Positions 53,103 to 63,315 of a stretch of 64,000 nt of DNA are shown here, piece by piece (position 1 is the first letter of the stretch; each line of letters opens with the position of its first letter). This stretch comes from Ignavibacteria bacterium UBA2360. GTDB lineage: Bacteria > Bacteroidota > Ignavibacteria > Tepidaquicellales > OLB5. Location: contig DDTQ01000002.1 in NCBI GenBank assembly GCA_002344125.1, positions 62,001-126,000 of the forward strand, given 5' to 3'. Under the pieces are notes generated by a model that worked only from the letters and a program-made list of their open reading frames with translations, was not told where the DNA came from and did not search any database. The translations under genes and the position numbers were made by a program.

Positions 53103-55058
53103 TTACTTAACCAATATCATTTTTCTTGTATCTGTAAAGCTTCCTGCGTTGATCCGGTAAAAATAGATACCGCTGGAATAATTTGAAGCGTTCCAGTCAA
53201 CCGAATATTTACCCGCAGTCAAGTCCTGGTTCACAACTAATTCTACCAGATTTCCAAGCACATCATAAACCGCTACCTGAACCTTTTTATCACCGCTGAT
53301 ATTCGGGATATCAAAGTTGATCTTTGTTACAGGATTGAACGGGTTTGGATAGTTATTGTACAATGCAAACCTCTGCGGAATTTCAGATGAAATTACCTGT
53401 ATGCCAATTGGTGATCTTACAAGTGATACTATTAACGAATTTACAGACTGAAGTGAATCAATTCCGTTGTATGCCCATGCGCGCCACGTGCATCTGACCG
53501 AATCTCCGGTTACACCCATCTGCACTGCAATTGAATCCAGTAAACTTCTCCTGACTGAAGCAACAGAATCAACACCGCTGGAATTGGCTGTGAACAGATA
53601 GTCAGTTGACCCGCCTATTTTTCTTAATTTGATCTTGTAGTTTACCGTATTATTTGTTGAACTCTTTGACCAGCTGAAATTAACCGTTGATGTATCTCCG
53701 GAATTTACCCCAAGCCTGGTAAATGTGGGCGGATTTAAAACATTAAATGATGACATTTCGGCACCGCGTACTCTTATATAAGATGTCTTGGTCAATGAAT
53801 CCGCGCCAAAGCTGTTGCTAATCCGGAGTTTTACCGTATATAAACCCGGTGTTGTATAAGTAACCGATGGATTCTGCGAAGTGGATGTTGAAGGAGATCC
53901 TCCTGCAAATGTCCACTGCCAGCCTGTCGGTATTCCTGCTGACTGATCAGAAAACTGCACAGGGTTATTGTACTCAATAGATAAACTATCTGCTTTAAAC
54001 GAACATATCGGTGAACCGCTGATGTCTATGTGTCCGTTTGATGACTGGATAGGTGCCCTGGGTCCGCCTAATGCTGAATTCATCCTTACCAATTGCCCCT
54101 GCGTAAAAAGATTCATACACGCGTCATCAGTATAATCCATATAGTTCATGAACATTACGCCCGGTGCGCTGGGAGAACATGCGTCAACTGTAGGATAAGT
54201 AGGGCATCCATAGTACTCGGCACCCTGGTTAGGTGTATCACCAACCAGATCAGAGCCGCCGCAGGAACCGTTATCATCGCCCCAAATATGGTAAAGCCAT
54301 AACCAATGTCCCACTTCATGCGTAGCCGTTCTGCCTTTATTAAAAGGCGGTGAAAGTGTTCCTACTGTGCCAAAATAATTGTAGCCTATAGCAACACCAT
54401 CCAGTGCGGCGCTGCCGCCGGGGAATGTCGCGTAACCGAGAAGCTGGCTTCCTAAATTAGCTGCCCAAAGATTCAGGTATTTATCTCTGTCCCACCCGTC
54501 GCGTCCGCCTGAAGCAGTGAACTTCAATGCCGAGCTCTGTCCGAATTCTGTTATACTTGTTTGTGTACGGGTTATTCCAAGCGTTGGATTGCCGTTCGGG
54601 TCGCGTCTTGCCATCTTAAATTCTATCTGGCAATCAGCCCCAAGTGATTTCCATGGTGCAGGCGTATTTACAGTATCAGCATTCAGCCTTCTGAAATCTT
54701 TATTCAATACATCTATCTGGGAAAGTATCTGGTCATCAGATATATTCTGCGCAGGCGTATTCCATACAACATGAACTACAACAGGAATTGTTATTACAAG
54801 TCTTTCTCCATCTCTTTTTCCGTGTTCTTTGGCGAATTTTTCAACAAACTTCTCCATTTCTGCCATCCTGGTTCGGTAAGTTGGGTCCAGTTTATACTGC
54901 ATTTCCAGATCTTCCATGGCACCGCAGGTTCTCCTTAGATTGTTCAAATTATCCTGAACGTTATCAGAATATACTGTGGTTTCATTGCTTCTGAAAGCAA
55001 TTGCTGCTATCATAATAACAGCGAAGAGGGAAAGTGTAAAAATAATTCTTTTTGTCAT
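53103..55058 (-). CDS. M43 (cytophagalysin-type) metallopeptidase T9SS protein
   Basis: Secreted zinc peptidase of 651 residues. Signal peptide; propeptide-like segment; catalytic domain with HEVGHWLWLYH (zinc and catalytic site, pappalysin family M43) and the Met-turn in VMFMNYMDYTDD; a PKD domain (about 350-435); a fibronectin-like region; and a T9SS sorting domain (NYPNPFNPVTK, VYDVLGNL, SGIYFYRI, KMILVK). Likely digests proteins outside the cell. Confidence 0.9.
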   Translation of the reverse strand: MTKRIIFTLSLFAVIMIAAIAFRSNETTVYSDNVQDNLNNLRRTCGAMEDLEMQYKLDPTYRTRMAEMEKFVEKFAKEHGKRDGERLVITIPVVVHVVWNTPAQNISDDQILSQIDVLNKDFRRLNADTVNTPAPWKSLGADCQIEFKMARRDPNGNPTLGITRTQTSITEFGQSSALKFTASGGRDGWDRDKYLNLWAANLGSQLLGYATFPGGSAALDGVAIGYNYFGTVGTLSPPFNKGRTATHEVGHWLWLYHIWGDDNGSCGGSDLVGDTPNQGAEYYGCPTYPTVDACSPSAPGVMFMNYMDYTDDACMNLFTQGQLVRMNSALGGPRAPIQSSNGHIDISGSPICSFKADSLSIEYNNPVQFSDQSAGIPTGWQWTFAGGSPSTSTSQNPSVTYTTPGLYTVKLRISNSFGADSLTKTSYIRVRGAEMSSFNVLNPPTFTRLGVNSGDTSTVNFSWSKSSTNNTVNYKIKLRKIGGSTDYLFTANSSGVDSVASVRRSLLDSIAVQMGVTGDSVRCTWRAWAYNGIDSLQSVNSLIVSLVRSPIGIQVISSEIPQRFALYNNYPNPFNPVTKINFDIPNISGDKKVQVAVYDVLGNLVELVVNQDLTAGKYSVDWNASNYSSGIYFYRINAGSFTDTRKMILVK

Positions 55059-55085
55059 AATTTAATTCCTGATTCTTTTTTAAAA

Positions 55086-55114
55086 AAAAGCCTGCCAAAC
55101 TGCAGCAGGCTTTT
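55086..55114 (-). terminator. Intrinsic terminator after the M14 fragment
   Basis: AAAAGCCTGC and GCAGGCTTTT with a nine-base loop, leading into a T tract on the minus strand. It ends the transcript of the split M14 gene. Confidence 0.75.
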
Positions 55115-55150
55115 AGTGAAGTTTATAAATATGTTATAATATGAAACTCT

Positions 55151-56074
55151 TTATTTAACCAATATCATCTTCTTAACATCTGTAAAGCCGTCCGTTTCTA
55201 TCCTGTAAAAGTAAAGACCGCTTGAAAGTTCCGAGCCATTGAATTCTATCTGGTGGTAACCTGCATCCACGTTTCCGTCTATCAATGTTGCCGCAACTTT
55301 TCCTAAAACATCAAACACGCTTATTTTCACATAGGCTGCCTTTGGCAGCTGGTATTTTATTAATGTTGAAGGATTGAACGGGTTAGGATAATTTTGAGCC
55401 AGTGAGAACTGAACCGGTAATCCGGTATTGTTGGATATACCTGTAATACTGCCAACACAGTATTTTGAAATATTTATGTCATCCACATACCAGCCATCAG
55501 ACTGCAGACCCGCGTCACTGGTTAACCTGAAACGTACTTTTAAATTGGTTGATCCGTTTGCGTATGCGGATATATCAAATGTCTGCTGGGTCCATGTGGT
55601 ACTTGAACCTGAATACTGCTTAACAAGCTGCCAGTTGGCTCCGCCATCATTTGATACTTCAACCCTGCAATAATCATAATCAAGCTCAGTCACATACCTG
55701 TGCCAGAAACTCAATGTTACAACCGGATTGGCATTTACATTAAGCGGCGTTGTCAATGTCATATGAAGATCACAATTTGCGGGGTAATTGCCTGAAGGGC
55801 TTTCAGTAAACGATGTTGGCGCTGTATGAGATTGCGCCGTTGATGTATTCCAGGTGCTGGCCGTTCCGCCTGCTGTCCAGTTAGCGAATGAAGAAGCGTT
55901 ATCATCTATTACAACTATTGGAGTTGGTGTACCTACCGGTATGTAAACACCCTGTGTATATATAGTAGCTGTATCAAGTTTGATTGTAAGAAAACACGGA
56001 ATGTAGCAATTATTTGCCGCTCCGCCTGAAACCGTAAAATTAAACGTTGCGCTATCCTGCTGCATTATACCCAT
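55151..56074 (-). pseudogene. M14 T9SS protein, C-terminal part after an amber stop
   Basis: 307 residues without a signal peptide: the end of a Ig-like region, a MAM/choice-of-anchor-like domain (TWNTSTAQSHT, DGWYVDDINIS) and a T9SS sorting domain (NYPNPFNPSTL, KKMILVK). It is in the same frame as the gene at 56087-57586, from which only a TAG and four codons part it. The intact paralogue at 57769 has the same domain order without a break, so this is the tail of that gene. It could be translated from ATG 56074 but would not be exported. Confidence 0.75.
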
Positions 56075-56086
56075 ATTATAATTCAG

Positions 56087-57586
56087 CTACTGTGTTGGGA
56101 TAGTTACATTTGCGTTTGCCGGGGTCAGGATTATTTTAGTATTGTTGGCTGTCATCACACCTTTGTTCTGAAACCTTACTTTAAAACTGCCCGAACTGCC
56201 CGGAGTGTATGTTGGCTGATTGAAAGCTGAACTGAGGTAGTTTACATAAGGCCCTGCTACAAGCGTAATATACTGGTTTGCATGAAGCATCCCCTGCGCA
56301 AGCGGAATGATCTGGTTTTGTGCCGGCCAAAAACTTGTTCCGGTTTCAGGGGTGATACTGAATATCTTGGTATGACCGGAATCATTGTAATACCAGTCAT
56401 CAGTGCCGCCTCTTACTTCATAACCAACCGTTTGTGAAGGAAAACCGGCGGTATAGCCGTTTATGGCTTTCATGTCATTCAGAAATATATTGAAAATCGC
56501 GTCATCAGGTGTGCCAACGGGATCCTGCCAGCACCACGGCTTTATCAAAAAATTGCCGTAAGTGTGTGCGCTGAATGCAGTTTTGAAATTCCGAGAATTC
56601 ACAAATGCTTTTATGTTCTGTGTCTCAAGTTCTGAAAATGGCAATGTCCCTCTGTATGTTCCCTGTCCTCCGCTGCACGCATCGGTACTGGAACCGCCAT
56701 TGGGTGAATTCCAGAATTGGTAGGTACCAAAATTTCTGTTTGGGTCAACAGGTCCGCAGGTTAAACTTGGCGGACTTGTAAGATGTTTATTAGCTCTCCA
56801 CATTCCTCCGCCGGTTGGATTGGTTGTTTGATTATGAACATAACCATCAGCATTAAAAACCGGTATCCAGTATATTTCCCTGTTATTCAAAATATATCTT
56901 GCAATAGGATCTGAATTATAATTTTCAAAAAGCCAAAACATATAATAGAATTGCGTCTCCATACTCTCAGGTTCGCGTGCATGTATCAATGCATGCATCA
57001 GCACTTCAGGCCTTCCTGTAGGCGCATTCGGACCGTTTGTTACCCTTACACACCACATCTGCCTGTTCTCGTATGTCGTTCCAACTGAAAATTTTTCTGA
57101 TATGAACTGCGGATACCACATTCTCAAAGAATCAAGTTTGGCCACAACTTCATTATATGTCATATAACCGCCCATTGAGCCGTATATCGAATGTGTTATA
57201 TTATCCTTAACATAAGTCTGGATCATCTGGTCATTCATTTCAGCATTTGTCATTTTTGGCTGCGCATTGTAATATGTCATCCAGTCGTCAACAAGTATCT
57301 CGTAGCCAACCCCGGACTTCCTCAACAGGTCAATTTCGTATTCAGAAAGCCATGCATCAAGAAAGTGACCCAATTTTGAATTAGCGTGATCTATGTGAAG
57401 CCCCGCATCTGACAATCTTTTAAAATCATTATCGTTTGCCGCAAAGATCCTGACTTGTGAATATTTCTGTGAAGCTTCTGTGATATTTTGCTCTTCAAAG
57501 CCAAATGCATTGAATGTAAAATATGCCGTTACACTTAAAATTGTAAATAAAGCTAAGGTTAGAACAGTAGTTTTATAGCTCTTCAT
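56087..57586 (-). pseudogene. M14 carboxypeptidase T9SS protein, N-terminal part with amber stop
   Basis: 499 residues: signal peptide, a propeptide (SQVRIFAANDNDFKRL) and the full M14 domain with HAREPESMETQFY (zinc HxxE), NRNFGTYQFWN, SAHTYGNFLIKPW (third zinc His) and ITPETGTSFWP (catalytic Glu). It stops with TAG at 56087-56089 after VTIPTQ, where the paralogue has Ser and goes on (FNYN; here LNYN). The peptidase part may still fold, but without the sorting domain it would stay in the periplasm. Confidence 0.8.
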
Positions 57587-57720
57587 AATAAATAGTAGTA
57601 ATAATTGGAATAATGATTTAATTTAACGGTTTTTCAATGCTAAATCAATCATTTAAATTTTGAGTAACTTAGGGGTTTTAGTTAGTAATTTCCGTATATT
57701 TTCCCCCAAAATACAATAGA

Positions 57721-57743
57721 AAAGGGCGATTTTATCGCCCTTT
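57721..57743 (-). terminator. Intrinsic terminator after the intact M14 gene
   Basis: AAAGGGCGAT and ATCGCCCTTT with a loop of three T, 26 bases after the stop on the minus strand. The rest of the 182-base gap between the two M14 genes shows no other structure. Confidence 0.7.
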
Positions 57744-57768
57744 AAGATCTTACTGATTCAGCTCAAAT

Positions 57769-60237
57769 CTATTTAATGAACATCATTTTCTTAACTTCAC
57801 TGAAATCTCCGGCTTCCATCTTGTAGAAGTACATTCCCGATGCCAAACCCTTTGCGTCAAAAGAAACCTCATAGCTCCCTGCCGTTTTATGTTCATTAAC
57901 CACGGTTTTCACAACCTTGCCCAGCATATCATAAATTACAAGCTTAACATTCACGTTTTCCGGAACCTGGTATTTGATAACAGTTGAAGGATTGAACGGA
58001 TTTGGGTAATTTTGTTCCAGCCCGAAACGAAGCGGTATCTGCTGATTATTGCCTGTTGATGTTAACGCATCAGGATAATTGGAAATTTTTATGTTATCAA
58101 CATACCAGCCATCGGCAACTGTGTTGGTATTAGTTACTACTGAAAACCTTATCTTAAATGTCGGAGAAGCATTTGCCAGTTCAGTTATATCAAGTACTTC
58201 CTGCTTCCACTCATTTTGTATGCCGTAATAGTATTTTATCGAATTCCATGTTACACCGTTATCACTCGATACATCCACGTAAGCGTTATCAAGTATATCT
58301 ATGTTGTACCTGTGGTAGAAGCTAAGTATTGTAACCGGCATAGATGATACATTTCTTGCCGTCGTCAGAGTCATTGTTCTGTTGGAACTGTTGCCGTAGT
58401 TTCCTGTCGGACTTTCAGAAAATGATCTTGTCGGCGAATAAGACTGTACCGTTGTTGTATTCCATCCGCCTGACATCGTCCAGTTTCCGTTACCGTTTTC
58501 CGCGCTGTCAGAAAGTGTTGTCGTTCCGTTACCTATACAAACATAGATCTTCTGAAGGTGGACTACGCTTGTATCATTTTGTTTTATTCTCAGCACTATC
58601 GGTAAACCTGAATTGTTTGGCGCTGAGCTCAGGATATTGAAGTTCAGCGTGAGGCTATCCTGGTAATATGAGTTAATAAAATTATAATTAAATGAAACTG
58701 ATGAAATATTTATAAACGGACTCTGTGACGCAAGTTCAATTTTTACGTTTTCGGCGGTAAGTAACCCTTTATTCTTAAAATGAACTTTTATGTTGCCTGA
58801 TTCACCTGCTGTATATGAAATTTTATTCAGCTGAGTATTAACGGGCGCAACATAGCTGCCGCATGAAAGCGCAAAGTATGTGTTTGACCATACCGTACTC
58901 TGCGCAAGCGGGAGTATTCTGTTCTGAGCCGGCCAAAAGCCGTCAGTTCCGGTTCCCACTTCAGGTGTCATAGCGATTATTTTTGCATGACCCGAGTCAC
59001 TGTAATACCAGTCATCGGTTGTGCCTCTTACTGTATAATTTACTGTTTCCAGTGATCTTCCAAGTGTATAATGATTATGCAGTGCCATATCAGCGGAAAA
59101 ATGCTGGAATGTATTCTCATCCGGTGATGGTAACCCTGAATAACCCCAGGGTCTGATAAAGTAATTGCCGTATGTATGGTAGCTTAATGCGCCTTTAAAA
59201 TTCCTTGAATTAACAAAATTCATAGCATTCTGTGTTTCAACCTGGTCAAACGGCAGGTCACCGCGGAAAGTCTGATCTCCGCAGGTTGTTGTGGAACCCG
59301 GTCCGCCGGGTCCGCCAAAATTCCAGAATGCATATGGACCGTAATTCCTGTTCATATCCGCGCCCGTACCGCCTGTGCAGGGTTTGCGGCTGATACGCCA
59401 CATTCCGCCGCCATTCGGATTTGTTGTCTGGTTATGAAGATAACCATCAACATTAAAAACCGGAGTAAAATATAATTCCCTGTAACGAAGTATATAAGTT
59501 GCCAGCGGGTTTATATTATAATTTTCAAGCAGCCAGTAAATAAAATACATGTTTTGTGTCATACTCATTGGCTCTCTTGCATGTATCAGTGAATGGAACC
59601 AAACTTCGGGCCTTCCGGTTGGTGCATCCGGAGAGTTGGATACTCGTACTGTCCACATTTGATTACCCAAATGTGTGCTGCCAATCGAAAACTTCGTTGA
59701 GATAAGTCCCGGGTATTCCAGCTTCATGCTGTCAAGCTTATTTATTACCTGCTGATATGTCATGTAACCGCCCATTGAGCCGTATACAGAGTGTGTTATA
59801 TTGTAATCAGATGTTGAGTTTTCAATTGCGGCTCTCATTTCAGATTCAGTCATTTTAGGAAGGGCATTATAATATTCCATCCAGTCATCTATTGTGATCT
59901 GGTAAGCAACCCCTGATTTTTTTAATTTTTCAATTTCAGATGCAGATAACCATGTTAGTAAATAATCGCCGAAATTCTCAGCGTGGTCTATATGCAAACC
60001 GGCTGATTCCATTTTTTTCGCGTCAGCTTCGCCGTTCACAAATACTTTCACCTGTGAATGCTTTTCATCCTGCTCAACTACACCCGGTTCAGTATGGACT
60101 GAATGATTATTAACTATCGGGCTTTGAGTAAATGAATCGTATTGCTTATTCTCTTCCTTTGTGTTAAAACCGTATAAAGCCAGTATCAATACAAGAATAA
60201 CTGCAACAGTTGAATAAAGTGTCCTGCGTGTTTTCAT
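57769..60237 (-). CDS. M14 carboxypeptidase T9SS protein
   Basis: 822 residues. Signal anchor; propeptide (SQVKVFVNGEADAKKM); M14 domain with HAREPMSMTQNMY (zinc HxxE), MNRNYGPYAFWN, SYHTYGNYFIRPW (third His) and MTPEVGTGTD (catalytic Glu); an Ig-like region; a MAM/choice-of-anchor-like domain (DGWYVDNIKIS); T9SS sorting domain (NYPNPFNPSTV, KKMMFIK). A tandem duplicate of the split gene at 55151-57586; the pair share domain order and most motifs. It likely digests peptides at the surface. Confidence 0.9.
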   Translation of the reverse strand: MKTRRTLYSTVAVILVLILALYGFNTKEENKQYDSFTQSPIVNNHSVHTEPGVVEQDEKHSQVKVFVNGEADAKKMESAGLHIDHAENFGDYLLTWLSASEIEKLKKSGVAYQITIDDWMEYYNALPKMTESEMRAAIENSTSDYNITHSVYGSMGGYMTYQQVINKLDSMKLEYPGLISTKFSIGSTHLGNQMWTVRVSNSPDAPTGRPEVWFHSLIHAREPMSMTQNMYFIYWLLENYNINPLATYILRYRELYFTPVFNVDGYLHNQTTNPNGGGMWRISRKPCTGGTGADMNRNYGPYAFWNFGGPGGPGSTTTCGDQTFRGDLPFDQVETQNAMNFVNSRNFKGALSYHTYGNYFIRPWGYSGLPSPDENTFQHFSADMALHNHYTLGRSLETVNYTVRGTTDDWYYSDSGHAKIIAMTPEVGTGTDGFWPAQNRILPLAQSTVWSNTYFALSCGSYVAPVNTQLNKISYTAGESGNIKVHFKNKGLLTAENVKIELASQSPFINISSVSFNYNFINSYYQDSLTLNFNILSSAPNNSGLPIVLRIKQNDTSVVHLQKIYVCIGNGTTTLSDSAENGNGNWTMSGGWNTTTVQSYSPTRSFSESPTGNYGNSSNRTMTLTTARNVSSMPVTILSFYHRYNIDILDNAYVDVSSDNGVTWNSIKYYYGIQNEWKQEVLDITELANASPTFKIRFSVVTNTNTVADGWYVDNIKISNYPDALTSTGNNQQIPLRFGLEQNYPNPFNPSTVIKYQVPENVNVKLVIYDMLGKVVKTVVNEHKTAGSYEVSFDAKGLASGMYFYKMEAGDFSEVKKMMFIK

Positions 60238-60359
60238 TTATTTTAACATGATTAGTTTTTTGTAATTGCGTAATTTAGCTAAAACAGTTTGCTTTAACAA
60301 TTAAATTAGTGCAAAGCATCTGTTGCATATAAACCTATGTTATACCTTAATTTAATCAT

Positions 60360-61871
60360 TTACTTGATTAAAACCAGTTTTTTTGTGGATGAGTAACTTC
60401 CTGAAATCAATGTGTAAAAGTACACTCCGCTTGAAAAATTACCCGCGTTGAATTTGAGCTCATACTTACCGGCATTAACATAGCTGTTAAGCAGAAGGGA
60501 AACCTCTTTGCCGGTTATATCAAACACTGAGATCTTTACATCACCTGCTGCTGGAATTTCAAACCTGATATTCGTTTCAGGATTAAATGGATTTGGATAA
60601 GCATCCATCAGTCTGTATTGCGATGGCATTTCAGTATTCACTGGGGAAATACCAACCGGTGTCCATAATGGAAGGTAATCAACAACTCCCAATGAATCGA
60701 TATCCGGATGATGAAAAATGTGTGCCTCTACGCTATCCAGTATCATTGTTCCCCAGAAATTATTTTCAGCTTTAATAGGTTGCGGAGTATTGTTGTAAAA
60801 ATCGTAAAATACTCCGCTGTTTGAATTACTGTGTATCTGGTTCATACCAATGTAATTAGTATCAGATATGCTCAAATCACCAAACACCGGTGCCGCATTG
60901 CTTTGCAGGGTAACACCCCATAAATTCCACCTGATAATATTTTTTGATACACGCGCGTTTACACCTGAACCCACAAAATTCAATCCGCTGCCTCCACTCA
61001 GAGGCAATCCCTGAATATTATTGCTGTCAATTGTGTTTCCCCTGATTATTGCATTTACGCTGCCGTTAAGCGCAATGCCATACCGGTTTTTTTTAATCAA
61101 ATTATTTTCAGCAATTAATGTAAGTGTACCCGTTGGAAGCGCTGCAATTCCGCCTGAAAGCACTGAAATACCTATAATAGTACATCCCCTTATCACAGTT
61201 GTACCGGCGCCTGATTGGCCCAGGTTTATCTGAGGCACATTTCCGCTTGTCAATACATTTTCAATGAATTGAGAGTTCGTAATTTGCGGTGCGTTTGCTA
61301 TGTTTGAACCGCCGGCAATTGCAGCACGGTAATTTCTGTAGAATAAACAGTTTGTAACCACTGCGTTTGAATTAAACAGGTTCAGCGCAGGCGTAGTTAA
61401 TGTTGCGCCAAAACAGTTATACCTGAAAGTACAATTTGTGAACTGTGGACTCACATTCAGCAATCGCATTCCATTCATGCTGTATTCAAAAATAAATTTA
61501 TTGAATGAACTATTTATACCTGCTCCATCCAGTCTCAATTCATAAAATTTTTGTGTTGTATCAATGGAGGAAAACTTTACTGAATCTGAGGGGTTCACAA
61601 TAATTGTACCGTTTACAAGAAATACAACATTATATGCAAGCTTCACCGTTGAATTTGTGAGAATTTTCAGCGTGTCAGTTGATGATACCGTTAATGTATC
61701 ATTAACGAAATACGTACCTGATGAAAATGTCACCACTCCGCCTGAATTTGAAACAAGATCGTTCAAATTCCAGCTGACCGAAGAACCGGGTGTGGAATAA
61801 TTAGCAAAAACCGTGTTTACCGATAGGAATGAAATAAGGATTGCCGTACAAAACAGAAATATTTTTTTCAT
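60360..61871 (-). CDS. Right-handed beta-helix T9SS protein
   Basis: 503 residues. Signal peptide (FANYSTP), then a parallel beta-helix made of short repeats with Asn turns (TNCTFRYNCFGATL, IRGNTIDSNNIQG, KNIIRWNLWGVTLQ), the NosD / pectate-lyase-like fold, and a T9SS sorting domain (AYPNPFNPETN, VFDITGKEV, SGVYFYTL). No catalytic residues can be named; such proteins bind or split polysaccharides or act as adhesins. Confidence 0.83.
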   Translation of the reverse strand: MKKIFLFCTAILISFLSVNTVFANYSTPGSSVSWNLNDLVSNSGGVVTFSSGTYFVNDTLTVSSTDTLKILTNSTVKLAYNVVFLVNGTIIVNPSDSVKFSSIDTTQKFYELRLDGAGINSSFNKFIFEYSMNGMRLLNVSPQFTNCTFRYNCFGATLTTPALNLFNSNAVVTNCLFYRNYRAAIAGGSNIANAPQITNSQFIENVLTSGNVPQINLGQSGAGTTVIRGCTIIGISVLSGGIAALPTGTLTLIAENNLIKKNRYGIALNGSVNAIIRGNTIDSNNIQGLPLSGGSGLNFVGSGVNARVSKNIIRWNLWGVTLQSNAAPVFGDLSISDTNYIGMNQIHSNSNSGVFYDFYNNTPQPIKAENNFWGTMILDSVEAHIFHHPDIDSLGVVDYLPLWTPVGISPVNTEMPSQYRLMDAYPNPFNPETNIRFEIPAAGDVKISVFDITGKEVSLLLNSYVNAGKYELKFNAGNFSSGVYFYTLISGSYSSTKKLVLIK

Positions 61872-61993
61872 TTATTTAACTTGCTATGTTTACTTTGTTG
61901 TTAGCCTGCAAATTAAAGTTTATGCAATTGATCTGAAATGCTATTTTTTGTATTATTTTTAACTCACTTAAACATAATTATTTAAATTCCAAT

Positions 61994-63235
61994 TCAGATC
62001 ATTTCTATATAATCAAGATCTTTTCCGTATGTTTCTTCAAGTCTTGCTGCGGAAATATAAGCAAGTATCAGGGCAAGCCCTGCTACCAAACCCGCTGAAT
62101 AAATTATTCCAACCGATGGATTCAGAAATTGAAACAGCAGCGTCAGCGGCACTACAGTACCCCTGATGAAATTTGGCACTGTTGTAGTAACCGTAGCCCT
62201 TAAATTAGTGCCGAACTGCTCGGAGGCATTAGTGACAAATACAGCCCAATAACCGCAGCTAATACCAAGGGCGATGCAAACAGTATAAAAATAGAATGAA
62301 CCGAATGTGTTAAAAAACAGATATACTATTATCAGAATATTTGTCGCAAAGATAAATGCAAGTATGATCTTTTTTCTTGATTTGAAATACTGGCTCAAAT
62401 ATCCGCTCAGCATATCGCCCGCAGCAAGCCCTATATAACAGAACATAACGGATTTTGCAGGTACAACTCCTTCAACGCCAAGCTGTTTGGCAAACGCATC
62501 TGAAAATGTAATGAGTATTCCTACAACAAACCAAAGCGGCGCGCCAATCAGGATACATTTAACGTACTTCTTGAACCTGTTCCAGTTTGTAAATAAATGG
62601 AGGAACTCGCCCCTTACTATCTCACCTGATTTAATATTTTTGAACATACCGGATTCATATATTCCAATTCTAAGAAAAAGCAGCAGCAATCCCATTCCAC
62701 CGCCCACAAAATATGCGGTCCGCCAGTCAAACATATCAGCAACCAATGCAGCCACTACGGCACCCAGAATTCCCACCGAGGCAACTATGGTAGTTCCGTA
62801 ACCTCTGGATTCTTTGCTCATCACCTCGCTAACCAAAGTGATACCTGCGCCAAGCTCACCCGCTAAACCAATTCCTGCAATAACCCTGAGTACTGCGTAT
62901 TGCTGTACATCCATTACAAATCCGTTCAATATGTTTGCGACTGAATACATTATGATTGAACCGAACAACACAGATATCCTGCCCCGTTTATCACCAAGCA
63001 CACCCCACAATATTCCGCCTATCAGCATTCCCGCCATCTGCATGTTCAGCAGCAATACACCGTCTGAAAGAAGCGCGTCACCTGTTACACCCAGGGATTT
63101 CAAAGATGGGATCCTTACTATACTGAACAGTATCAGGTCATATATATCTACAAAATATCCCAGCGCAGCAACAATAACTATTGCTTTTACATTCTTAGAA
63201 CTGCTTTGAGAAATTTTTGAACCGGATTCTTGCAT
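61994..63235 (-). CDS. MFS transporter (sugar/metabolite-proton symporter type)
   Basis: 413 residues with 12 membrane helices. The loop between helices 2 and 3 has WGVLGDKRGRISV, the MFS signature; ELGAGITLVSEVM is typical of the metabolite:H+ symporter branch. Ends with a short cytoplasmic tail. The substrate is unknown. It faces the HAD gene. Confidence 0.88.
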   Translation of the reverse strand: MQESGSKISQSSSKNVKAIVIVAALGYFVDIYDLILFSIVRIPSLKSLGVTGDALLSDGVLLLNMQMAGMLIGGILWGVLGDKRGRISVLFGSIIMYSVANILNGFVMDVQQYAVLRVIAGIGLAGELGAGITLVSEVMSKESRGYGTTIVASVGILGAVVAALVADMFDWRTAYFVGGGMGLLLLFLRIGIYESGMFKNIKSGEIVRGEFLHLFTNWNRFKKYVKCILIGAPLWFVVGILITFSDAFAKQLGVEGVVPAKSVMFCYIGLAAGDMLSGYLSQYFKSRKKIILAFIFATNILIIVYLFFNTFGSFYFYTVCIALGISCGYWAVFVTNASEQFGTNLRATVTTTVPNFIRGTVVPLTLLFQFLNPSVGIIYSAGLVAGLALILAYISAARLEETYGKDLDYIEMI

Positions 63236-63261
63236 TAAATTAATTGTATATTAATGTTAAA

Positions 63262-63294
63262 TTTGAAAATTAATCCCCGAAAATAATACATTTA
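63262..63294 (+). promoter_or_regulatory. Candidate Bacteroidota-type promoter
   Basis: TTTG at 63262 and TACATTTA at 63287, 21 bases apart, 21 bases before the HAD gene. One mismatch to the consensus. Prediction only. Confidence 0.3.
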
Positions 63295-63315
63295 CAGTAA
63301 TTTAAAAAGTAAATT

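Noticed and set aside
56087..56089. TAG recoded as an amino acid
   Set aside because: Other clear genes in the window end in TAG (for example 42513 and 51148), so TAG is a normal stop here.
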